A stretch of 64,000 bases of DNA from the NCBI RefSeq assembly GCF_010731115.1, contig NZ_AP022616.1, positions 2,046,001 to 2,110,000 on the forward strand, given 5' to 3'. Numbering within the stretch: position 1 is the stretch's first letter; each line of letters opens with the position of its first letter. Positions 7,178 through 13,722 of this stretch are shown in pieces. This DNA comes from Mycolicibacterium phocaicum (GTDB lineage: Bacteria; Actinomycetota; Actinomycetes; Mycobacteriales; Mycobacteriaceae). The position numbers were made by a program, and so were the translations under genes. The notes below the pieces were generated by a model, which was not told the DNA's origin, searched no databases, and worked only from the letters and a program-made list of their open reading frames with translations.

Positions 7178-7939
7178 ATGAAGCGCTATCTGACACTTGG
7201 CTACGGCGCGCTGTGTTACGCGGTGTTCCTGGCCTCGTTCCTCTATGCCATCGGTTTCGTGGGCAACATCGTGGTGCCCCGCACCGTCGACCACGGGATC
7301 ACCGCGTCCATCGGTGAGGCCGTGGTGGTCAACCTGATCCTGCTCGGCCTGTTCGCAGTGCAGCACAGTGTGATGGCGCGGCCGGCATTCAAACGGATGT
7401 GGACGCGCATCGTGCCGCCGTCCATCGAACGCAGCACCTACGTGCTGCTGTCGAGCCTGTTGCTGGGACTGCTCTATTGGCAGTGGCGGACCATGCCGCA
7501 GGTCGTCTGGCACGTCTCCGCGCCGGCCGGGCGCTACGTGCTGCTGACACTGTTTTGGGCCGGCTGGGCGATCGTGCTGACGTCGACGTTCATGATCAAT
7601 CACTTCGATCTGTTCGGGCTGCGGCAGGTGTACCTGGCGTGGCGCGGAGAACCCTACCGCGACTTGGCTTTTCGGACCACGCTGTTCTATCGCGTGGTGC
7701 GGCACCCGATCATGGTCGGCTTCATCGTGGCGTTCTGGGCCACCCCGACGATGACGGCGGGGCACCTGATGTTCGCGCTGGCCACGACCGGGTACATCCT
7801 GATCGCGATCCAGCTCGAGGAGCATGATCTGGTCGCCGGTCTCGGCGACTCGTACCGGAACTATCGCGCCGAGGTGCCGATGATGATCCCGGGCCTGCAC
7901 CCGCACCAGCACTCGGCGCGCCCGCACCACGCGGCGTAG
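7178..7939 (+). CDS. mddA: Methanethiol S-methyltransferase (MddA-like, NnrU/isoprenylcysteine methyltransferase family)
   Basis: This 253-residue integral membrane protein has about five hydrophobic segments (near residues 7-28, 45-62, 85-103, 120-142, 177-212). It carries family landmarks seen in MddA: AVQHSVMARPAFKR, INHFDLFGLRQVYL and the C-terminal SAM-binding-type region FYRVVRHPIMVGFIVAFWATP followed by ATTGYILIAIQLEEHDL. MddA methylates methanethiol with S-adenosylmethionine to give dimethyl sulfide, which leaves the cell. A GGAGGA ribosome site lies 4 bases before the ATG. It is next to an encapsulated cysteine desulfurase but separated by a terminator and a long leader, so it is probably a separate transcript with a related sulfur role. 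A close NnrU-family paralogue with another thiol substrate is possible. Confidence 0.82.
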   Translation: MKRYLTLGYGALCYAVFLASFLYAIGFVGNIVVPRTVDHGITASIGEAVVVNLILLGLFAVQHSVMARPAFKRMWTRIVPPSIERSTYVLLSSLLLGLLYWQWRTMPQVVWHVSAPAGRYVLLTLFWAGWAIVLTSTFMINHFDLFGLRQVYLAWRGEPYRDLAFRTTLFYRVVRHPIMVGFIVAFWATPTMTAGHLMFALATTGYILIAIQLEEHDLVAGLGDSYRNYRAEVPMMIPGLHPHQHSARPHHAA

Positions 7940-7942
7940 CTC

Positions 7943-7997
7943 AGCGATTTGTGCACGATTTTCCGCGGTGACCGCGGAAAATCGTGCACGAATCGCT
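7943..7997. repeat. 27-bp-arm palindrome, repeat family A copy 2
   Basis: Left arm 7943-7969 and right arm 7971-7997 pair around a single base with one mismatch. The core is the same as copy 1 (GATTTGTGCACGATTTTCCG). The right end overlaps two bases of the lepA stop codon, and the left end begins 4 bases after the methyltransferase stop, so it fills the whole gap between two convergent genes and probably ends transcription in both directions. Confidence 0.9.
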
Positions 7998-9837
7998 ACT
8001 TCTTGGCCTTGTCTCCGGCAGCATCAGTTGATAATGCGGCCACAAAGGCCTCCTGCGGAACTTCCACCCGGCCAATGGTTTTCATGCGCTTCTTGCCCTC
8101 CTTCTGCTTCTCGAGCAGCTTCCGCTTACGGGTGATGTCACCGCCGTAGCACTTGGAGAGCACGTCCTTGCGGATGGCCCGGATGTTCTCGCGCGCAATG
8201 ATTCTCGAGCCGATGGCAGCCTGCACGGGCACCTCGAACTGCTGACGCGGGATCAGCTCCTTGAGCTTGGTCGTCATCTTGTTGCCGTACGCCGACGCGC
8301 CGTCCTTGTGCACGATGGCGCTGAACGCGTCGACGGCCTCGCCCTGCAGCAGGATGTCGACCTTCACCAGATCGGCTTCCTGCTCGCCGGCCTCTTCGTA
8401 ATCCAGCGACGCGTAGCCACGGGTGCGTGACTTCAGCGAGTCGAAGAAGTCGAAGATGATCTCGCCGAGCGGCATGATGTACCGCAATTCGACACGTTCC
8501 GGCGACAGGTAATCCATGCCCTGCAACTCGCCGCGGCGGGACTGGCACAGCTCCATGATGGTGCCGATGAATTCGCTGGGCGCGATCACCGTCGTCTTCA
8601 CGATGGGCTCATGGACGGCGCGGACCTTGCCCTCGGGCCAGATCGACGGGTTGGTGACGATCAGCTCGGTGTTGTCTTCCTTCTCCACCCGGTACACCAC
8701 GTTGGGCGAGGTCGAGATCAGGTCCAGGTTGAACTCGCGCTCGAGGCGCTCGCGGGTGATCTCCATGTGGAGCAGACCCAAGAAGCCACAACGGAAGCCA
8801 AAGCCAAGGGCCACAGACGTTTCCGGCTCGTAGGTCAGCGCGGCGTCGTTGAGCTGAAGCTTGTCGAGCGCCTCGCGCAGGTTGGGATAGTCCGAGCCGT
8901 CGACCGGGTACAGGCCCGAGTAGACCATCGGCTTGGGTTCGCGGTAGCCCGTCAGCGCTTCGGTGGCGCCCTTGCGGGCCGTCGTCACCGTGTCACCGAC
9001 CTTGGACTGGCGGACGTCCTTCACACCGGTGATGAGGTAACCCACCTCGCCGACGCCCAATCCCTCCGACGCCTTGGGCTCCGGCGACACGATGCCGACC
9101 TCGAGCAGTTCGTGGGTGGCACCGGTGGACATCATGGCGATCTTCTCGCGCGGGACGATCTTGCCGTCCACGACGCGGACGTAGGTGACCACGCCGCGGT
9201 AGATGTCGTAGACCGAGTCGAAGATCATCGCGCGGGTGGGGGCATCCGGGTCGCCGGTCGGCGCGGGGACCAGCCGGACCACCTCGTCGAGCAGTTCCTT
9301 CACACCTGCACCGGTCTTGCCCGATACCCGCAACACGTCGGTCGGCTCGCAGCCGATGATGTGCGCGATCTCACCCGCGTAGCGGTCCGGGTCGGCGGCC
9401 GGCAGGTCGATCTTGTTGAGCACCGGGATGATGGTCAATCCGCGGTCGAGCGCCAGGTACAGGTTGGCCAGGGTCTGCGCCTCGATGCCCTGCGCGGCGT
9501 CGACCAGCAGCACGGCACCCTCACAGGCCTCCAGCGCGCGCGACACCTCGTAGGTGAAATCAACATGCCCAGGCGTGTCAATTAAATGCAGGACGAACTG
9601 CTCGCCGTTGACTTCCCACGGCAGGCGCACGTTCTGCGCCTTGATCGTGATACCGCGCTCACGCTCGATGTCCATGCGGTCCAGGTACTGCGCGCGCATC
9701 GACCGGTCGTCGACGACGCCGGTGAGCTGCAGCATGCGGTCGGCCAGGGTGGACTTGCCGTGGTCGATATGGGCGATGATGCAGAAGTTCCGAATCTGCG
9801 CCGGCGCAGTGAACGTCTTGTCGGCGAAACTGCTGAT
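7996..9837 (-). CDS. lepA: Elongation factor 4 (LepA) with a likely near-cognate ATC start
   Basis: LepA is a ribosome-bound translational GTPase that back-translocates stalled ribosomes or assists 30S assembly. The G1 motif AHIDHGKST, the switch region [16 protein letters not shown] and NKIDLP are all present, followed by domains II-V and the LepA-specific C-terminus ending [20 protein letters not shown]. The first ATG in frame (9735) lies after the P-loop and cannot start a working protein. Upstream the frame reads TGA stop (9873-9871), then only TAC GCG CAG ACC CAT CGT CAC CAG GAG ATT CCC before ATC AGC AGT TTC GCC. AGGAG sits exactly six bases before the ATC at 9837, giving [13 protein letters not shown] therefore place the start there (613 aa). 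Alternatives are ATT at 9843, which is too close to AGGAG, or a one-base indel joining a GTG at 9874. Confidence 0.88.
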   Translation of the reverse strand: MSSFADKTFTAPAQIRNFCIIAHIDHGKSTLADRMLQLTGVVDDRSMRAQYLDRMDIERERGITIKAQNVRLPWEVNGEQFVLHLIDTPGHVDFTYEVSRALEACEGAVLLVDAAQGIEAQTLANLYLALDRGLTIIPVLNKIDLPAADPDRYAGEIAHIIGCEPTDVLRVSGKTGAGVKELLDEVVRLVPAPTGDPDAPTRAMIFDSVYDIYRGVVTYVRVVDGKIVPREKIAMMSTGATHELLEVGIVSPEPKASEGLGVGEVGYLITGVKDVRQSKVGDTVTTARKGATEALTGYREPKPMVYSGLYPVDGSDYPNLREALDKLQLNDAALTYEPETSVALGFGFRCGFLGLLHMEITRERLEREFNLDLISTSPNVVYRVEKEDNTELIVTNPSIWPEGKVRAVHEPIVKTTVIAPSEFIGTIMELCQSRRGELQGMDYLSPERVELRYIMPLGEIIFDFFDSLKSRTRGYASLDYEEAGEQEADLVKVDILLQGEAVDAFSAIVHKDGASAYGNKMTTKLKELIPRQQFEVPVQAAIGSRIIARENIRAIRKDVLSKCYGGDITRKRKLLEKQKEGKKRMKTIGRVEVPQEAFVAALSTDAAGDKAKK

Positions 9838-9936
9838 GGGAATCTCCTGGTGACGATGGGTCTGCGCGTATCACGCGCGGCTACCAGGGTATCTAGCCAG
9901 GACCCCGGCGACTAAATCGCGGCCCGGAAACTCCCC

Positions 9937-9942
9937 TATGCT
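9937..9942 (+). promoter_or_regulatory. -10 box for a leaderless PemK-like gene
   Basis: TATGCT ends seven bases before the ATG at 9950, the usual spacing for mycobacterial leaderless transcripts. This makes the ATG at 9938, which lies inside the box, an unlikely start. There is no Shine-Dalgarno before 9950. Confidence 0.55.
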
Positions 9943-9949
9943 CGATGGC

Positions 9950-10552
9950 ATGGCGTCGCAGTGGAGGACGTTCCAGCGTCTGGCGGAACAACTGGTGTTC
10001 AACGACGCGCCCAAGCTCATCCGCACCTTGCAGCAGCCTGACGGGCTGTCCCGGACCATTCAGCAGGGCATCCGGTTCGGCATCGAAGTGGGCCTGACGG
10101 CGCTCGGCGCGGTTCCGGCGGAGCAGCAGGCGGCCATCACCGCCGGCCGCCCGGTCACCGAGAACATCGTCCCCACCGCACACCGCGCCCGTCGCATCGT
10201 CTACTCACCTGACCTGGACGGCCAGGCCGACCCGGGCGAGATCGTCTGGACCTGGGTCGTCTACGAGGACGACCCGACGCGCGGCAAGGACCGGCCGGTG
10301 CTGGTCGTCGGCCGCGATCGCAACACCTTGCTGGGGCTGATGTTGTCCAGCCAGGACCGCCACCAGGGCGACCCCGACTGGGTGGGCATCGGATCGGGCA
10401 GCTGGGACTACGAGGGACGCGCCAGCTGGGTGCGCCTCGACCGCGTGCTCGACGTGCCGGAGGAAGGCATCCGCCGCGAAGGCGCGATCCTCGAGCGCGA
10501 GAAGTTCGAGATCATCGCCGCCCGCCTCCGCGCCACCTACTCCTGGCGCTAG
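9950..10552 (+). CDS. PemK/MazF-like domain protein (Rv2405 type)
   Basis: The product has 200 residues. Residues ~1-70 are helical (MASQWRTFQRLAEQL...). Residues ~80-190 resemble a PemK/MazF barrel: GEIVWTWVVYEDDPTRGKDRPVLVVGRDRNTLLGLMLSS, a typical strand pattern with the conserved G-x-DRPVLVV, and a late SWVRLDRVLDVPEEGIRREG. MazF proteins cut RNA, but no antitoxin gene lies next to this one and the N-terminal extension is not typical of the toxins. M. tuberculosis has the same solitary gene next to lepA. It is thus probably a housekeeping derivative of the fold, not an active toxin-antitoxin module. A leaderless promoter precedes it. Confidence 0.75.
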   Translation: MASQWRTFQRLAEQLVFNDAPKLIRTLQQPDGLSRTIQQGIRFGIEVGLTALGAVPAEQQAAITAGRPVTENIVPTAHRARRIVYSPDLDGQADPGEIVWTWVVYEDDPTRGKDRPVLVVGRDRNTLLGLMLSSQDRHQGDPDWVGIGSGSWDYEGRASWVRLDRVLDVPEEGIRREGAILEREKFEIIAARLRATYSWR

Positions 10553-10566
10553 CTCCTGGCGCTAGC
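10541..10566 (+). repeat. Exact 13-bp tandem duplication across the stop codon
   Basis: TCCTGGCGCTAGC occurs twice back to back (10541-10553 and 10554-10566). The first copy encodes the last residues and the TAG stop of the PemK-like gene; the second carries a spare in-frame-type stop. It looks like a recent replication-slippage event. Confidence 0.85.
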
Positions 10567-10575
10567 CACCACTTC

Positions 10576-10650
10576 CGCGAGCGGCCGTGTTTGTACGGCA
10601 ACACGCCGCTTCTTGCGTGCACTTCGGGGCCGCTCGCGCCCGACGAGCGG
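10576..10650 (+). repeat. 75-bp fold-back repeat, family B copy 1
   Basis: It starts CGCGAGCGGCCGTGTTTGTA and ends in CGACGAGCGG. The arms CGAGCGGCC and GGCCGCTCG inside it can pair. A second copy in opposite orientation lies at 11331-11405, identical at about 61 of 75 positions by eye. This copy lies between the 3' ends of the PemK-like and GNAT genes. Confidence 0.85.
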
Positions 10651-10665
10651 GCGTTGAACGCGCAC

Positions 10666-11274
10666 CTACCGCGGCTGCCGCCACATCGGAATCAGGCTCG
10701 GCCCGCCGTTCGGCAGCACCATCTCGCCGGTGACCTCGAACCCGAACCGCTCGTAGTAGGGCACGTTCGCCGGGTTGCTCGACTCCAGATAGGCCGGGGC
10801 GTGTTCGGCGTCGACGCGGTCCAGCCGGGACCGCATCAACGCTTGCCCGAACCCGCCGCCGCGCACCGTCGGGTCGCTACCAATCACCGCGAGGTACCAG
10901 TGCGGCTCCTCCGGATGGTGCTTCTTCATCAACTCCGCGGCGGCCTGTCCGCGCAACACGGCGGTGCCCAATGTCCACAGCATGATCGGCCCGGTCCGCA
11001 GCTCGTCGCCGCGCGTCTGCTGCCACCTGCCCGGCGGATCCCACAACGCCGCGGCCCCGATACCGTCCGCAGACGAGGCCACCTCGACGCCGCCGTGGTC
11101 CAGATGCTGGTACTTGGTCAGTGCTGCGAACAGGCGCGGCAGCCGGCGGCGGCGCACCCGATCGTCGGGAATCATCCACTTCATCACCGGGTCGTCGGCG
11201 AAGGCGCGGGCAAGGGTCTGCGACAAGTCGCCGATGTCGGCACGCGTGGCGGCCCGGGTCTGAATTTCACGCAT
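10666..11274 (-). CDS. GNAT family N-acetyltransferase
   Basis: This 202-residue protein has a single GCN5-related acetyltransferase fold: N-terminal MREIQTRAATRADIGDLSQTLARAF, then HWYLAVIGSDPTVRGGGFGQALM with the acetyl-CoA pyrophosphate-binding R-G-G-G-F-G-Q-A, and the C-terminal LESSNPANVPYYERFGFEVTGEM typical of motif B. It transfers an acyl group from CoA to an unknown amine. The ATG at 11274 is chosen because upstream codons read through the neighbouring fold-back repeat. The gene is bracketed by two inverted copies of that 75-bp repeat, which raises the possibility that it was inserted as a unit. Confidence 0.85.
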   Translation of the reverse strand: MREIQTRAATRADIGDLSQTLARAFADDPVMKWMIPDDRVRRRRLPRLFAALTKYQHLDHGGVEVASSADGIGAAALWDPPGRWQQTRGDELRTGPIMLWTLGTAVLRGQAAAELMKKHHPEEPHWYLAVIGSDPTVRGGGFGQALMRSRLDRVDAEHAPAYLESSNPANVPYYERFGFEVTGEMVLPNGGPSLIPMWRQPR

Positions 11275-11330
11275 GCCGCCAGCTTGCCGTGAACTGCCAC
11301 GCCCCGCCCGGATCTCCGAACAGTCTGCGG

Positions 11331-11405
11331 CCGCTCGGCGCTGACGAGCGGCCCCGAATTGCACACCGAACACGGCGTGTCGCGGTACAAACACGGCCGC
11401 TCGCG
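11331..11405 (-). repeat. 75-bp fold-back repeat, family B copy 2 (inverted)
   Basis: Read on the minus strand it matches 10576-10650, most strongly in the first 33 bases (CGCGAGCGGCCGTGTTTGTA followed by one or two changes then ACACGCCG) and in TTCGGGGCCGCTCG. It lies between the CBS gene stop (11411) and the GNAT start (11274). Confidence 0.85.
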
Positions 11406-11410
11406 GGAGG

Positions 11411-11842
11411 TTAACCGCCCTGGGTGATGTAGTCCTGCAGGTGCTGCTGCTCGGTCTCGAGTTCTTCCATCCGGGTCTTGACCACGTCGCCGATGCTGAC
11501 GATGCCGGCCAGCCTGCCGTCGTCGAGGACGGGCACGTGCCGCACCCGGTTCTGGGTCATCAGCACCACGAGATGGTCGACGGTGTCCCGCGGCGTGCAG
11601 GTCGCCAGGACGGTTGTCATGATCTCCGAAACCGGCTGGCCCAGTAGGCCACCGCCGCGCTTGTGCAGTTCGCGCACGACGTCGCGCTCGGACACGATGC
11701 CGGCCAATCCGTCGGCCCCGACGACCACCATGGCGCCGATGTTGAGCGCCGCGAGGCTGGCCAGTAGTTGCGACACTGTGGTCTCCGGGGCGATGGTCGC
11801 TACCGCGGCACCCTTGTTGCTCAGTACGTCCGCGATCCGCAT
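11411..11842 (-). CDS. Paired CBS-domain protein (Rv2406c type)
   Basis: The 143-residue product is almost entirely two CBS domains (about residues 5-60 and 72-130), with the repeated patterns GAMVVVGADGLAGIVSERDVVREL and HVPVLDDGRLAGIVSIGDVV. CBS pairs bind adenine nucleotides such as AMP, ATP or SAM and usually regulate a partner; a stand-alone pair like this acts in trans on an unknown target. The short acidic/glutamine-rich tail (RMEELETEQQHLQDYI) is probably a helix. The start at ATG 11842 (MRIADVLSNKG) matches the expected beginning of the first CBS domain. It is convergent with nothing and sits alone after the transglutaminase operon. Confidence 0.88.
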   Translation of the reverse strand: MRIADVLSNKGAAVATIAPETTVSQLLASLAALNIGAMVVVGADGLAGIVSERDVVRELHKRGGGLLGQPVSEIMTTVLATCTPRDTVDHLVVLMTQNRVRHVPVLDDGRLAGIVSIGDVVKTRMEELETEQQHLQDYITQGG

Positions 11843-11909
11843 CGCCCGCCTCCGATCGTGATCCACCTCACATCCATGGTAGTCGGCGGCGGAGAGTGCG
11901 CGGCGAAAG

Positions 11910-12749
11910 TCAAGCGAGCCGGGTGATTTCCACGACGACATCCAGGTCGGTGGAGCCCTCGCCGGAGTAGATGCCCTTCAGCGGGGTGACGTCCGAATAG
12001 TCCCGCCCCACCGCGACCGTCACGTACTGCTCGTTGATCTCGACGTCGTTGGTCGGGTCGTAGTCCCACCAGCCACCGGTCCAGGCCTGCACCCAGGCGT
12101 GGCTCTGACCTTCGATGGTGTCGCCGACCTCGGCCCGGCGCTGCGGGTGCAGGTAGCCGGACACGTACCGGGCCGGAATCCCCATGCTGCGCAACAAGAT
12201 CAGCGTCAGATGCGCGAAGTCCTGACAGACGCCCTTGCCTTCGCGCAGCGCATCCAGCCCTGACGAGTGCACACCGGTGGTGCCGGGAACGTAGTCGAGT
12301 TCGGTGTCCACCCAGTTCGCCGCGGCGATCACGGCTTCCTGCGGGTCGTAGTACTTCATGATCCGCTGGCCGACGCGCTGCAGCCGCTTGCTGACCGGCG
12401 TGTACGCGGTGGGGACGAGCAGTTCGTCGAACCGGTCCCGCACGCCGGCACCGGCCAGGTCATCCCAGGTGACCAACTCCGCGGGCATTTCGCCCTTGTC
12501 GGTCTCGACGACCGAGGACGACGTCACCTCCAACTCGGTGTGCGGCGCGTGCAGATCGAAGGCCGTCACCGCGGTGCCCCAGTAGTCGATGTACCGGTAC
12601 GACCGGGTGGCCGGTGTGGTCTCGACGCGGTTGAGGACGACGTTCTGCCGCGAGTCCGAGCGCGGCGTCAACCTGGCCTCGTTGAACGACGCCGTCACCG
12701 CCGACTTGTAGGCATACCCGGTGGCATGGACAACTCTGAGCCGCCACAT
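11910..12749 (-). CDS. Transglutaminase-like cysteine peptidase/ligase (Rv2409c type)
   Basis: This 279-residue protein has an N-terminal bacterial transglutaminase-like domain (RLRVVHATGYAY..., ~1-100) and a papain-like core with the catalytic triad visible as Cys in GKGVCQDFAHLTLILLRSMGIPARYVSGY, His in GQSHAWVQAW and Asp in WWDYDPTND. Family members cleave or form amide bonds at glutamine or similar residues. It is the last gene of a tight operon with an alpha-E protein (one base apart) and a circularly permuted ATP-grasp. This trio is widespread in bacteria and is thought to build and trim a small peptide or modify a protein, but the product is unknown. Confidence 0.88.
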   Translation of the reverse strand: MWRLRVVHATGYAYKSAVTASFNEARLTPRSDSRQNVVLNRVETTPATRSYRYIDYWGTAVTAFDLHAPHTELEVTSSSVVETDKGEMPAELVTWDDLAGAGVRDRFDELLVPTAYTPVSKRLQRVGQRIMKYYDPQEAVIAAANWVDTELDYVPGTTGVHSSGLDALREGKGVCQDFAHLTLILLRSMGIPARYVSGYLHPQRRAEVGDTIEGQSHAWVQAWTGGWWDYDPTNDVEINEQYVTVAVGRDYSDVTPLKGIYSGEGSTDLDVVVEITRLA

Positions 12750-12750
12750 A

Positions 12751-13722
12751 TCAGATCTCACCTTCTTCGATAACCGACACCGGGTGGCCCGCGTCCGTCC
12801 AGGCGACCCACGGCGCCGCGTGAAAGTACTCCAGCGCCAACGCTTCTCCGATTTCTCGGCAGCTGCGCTGCAGGCCCGCCAGGCGCGCCTCCAGCGAATC
12901 CAGCAGCAGGCCCGGCTGCAGGAACTCCAGCTCGCTGCGCGCCCGGCCGAGGAGACGCTGGGCCTCACCGGTGGCGCCGATGCGGTCGTGCGGCCGGTTG
13001 TGCAGCTCGTCGAGATGCCGCTCGGCCAGCCGTAGCGAATAGAAAACCGACCGCGGAAACAGCCGGTCCAGCAACATGAATTCGACGACCCGACCGGCGT
13101 CGAGCACGCCGCGGTAGGTGCGCAGGTAGGTGTCGTGGGCACCGGCCGAGCGCAGCACCGTCACCCACGCCGGCGACGACGCGCTGTCACCGACACGGGC
13201 CAGCAGCAGGCGCACCGTCATGTCGACGCGCTCGATCGCCCGGCCCAGCATCATGAAGCGGTAGCCGTCGTCGCGCGACAACGTCGAGTCGGCCAGACCC
13301 GCGAACATCGCGGCGCGGCCTTCCACGAAGCTCAGGAACTCGTGCGGCCCAAGCCTTCTGGCGGCCCGCTCCCGCTCAGACAGAGCGTTGTAGGTGGTGT
13401 TCAGGCACTCCCACATCTCGGTCGAGGTGACTTCCCTTGCCCCGCGGGCATTCTCGCGCGCCGCGGAGATCGACTCGACGATCGAATTCTGCGCATCACC
13501 GCGGCCGAACGCGACCAGGTCGGTCAAGGACCACATGTCCAACGGAGCCGCAGGCGGCTCGATCCCCAAGACCCGCAACAGGGTTCGGGACGCCAGGTCG
13601 GGGTCGACGCTCGAGTCCTCCAACAGCTGGTGCACCGTCACGTCCAGGATGCGGGCGGTGTCGTCGGCCCGCTCGACGTAGCGGCCGATCCAGTACAGCG
13701 ATTCCGCGTTGCGCGCCAACAT
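12751..13722 (-). CDS. Alpha-E (DUF403) domain protein (Rv2410c type)
   Basis: This 323-residue, all-helical protein begins MLARNAESLYWIGRYVERADDTARIL, the hallmark of the alpha-E family, with another characteristic stretch DDGYRFMMLGRAIERVDMTVRLLL. No catalytic function is established. Alpha-E proteins occur almost always beside circularly permuted ATP-grasp and transglutaminase genes, as here, suggesting that they hold the substrate or join the two enzymes. Its ATG shares one base with the stop of the ATP-grasp gene (TGATG), and the transglutaminase ATG follows its own stop by one base, so all three are translationally linked. Confidence 0.9.
   Translation of the reverse strand: MLARNAESLYWIGRYVERADDTARILDVTVHQLLEDSSVDPDLASRTLLRVLGIEPPAAPLDMWSLTDLVAFGRGDAQNSIVESISAARENARGAREVTSTEMWECLNTTYNALSERERAARRLGPHEFLSFVEGRAAMFAGLADSTLSRDDGYRFMMLGRAIERVDMTVRLLLARVGDSASSPAWVTVLRSAGAHDTYLRTYRGVLDAGRVVEFMLLDRLFPRSVFYSLRLAERHLDELHNRPHDRIGATGEAQRLLGRARSELEFLQPGLLLDSLEARLAGLQRSCREIGEALALEYFHAAPWVAWTDAGHPVSVIEEGEI

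Noticed and set aside
5028..7196. A 722-codon open frame on the minus strand across the encapsulin operon, and similar long antisense frames at 13437-15590, 34693-36867, 52177-53772 and 56151-58376 (plus strand)
   Set aside because: They are antisense to well-conserved genes, Arg/Gly/His-rich without domains, and typical of spurious frames in GC-rich DNA.
7949..8149. Short frames sharing the peptide CTIFRG/CTNR near 2560, 7960, 54440 and 54470, which could suggest a protein family
   Set aside because: The shared peptide is simply the translated palindromic repeat, not a conserved protein.
9659..9874. A GTG-started frame upstream of and out of phase with lepA
   Set aside because: It encodes the lepA region in the wrong frame. 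Kept only as the indel alternative for the lepA start problem.
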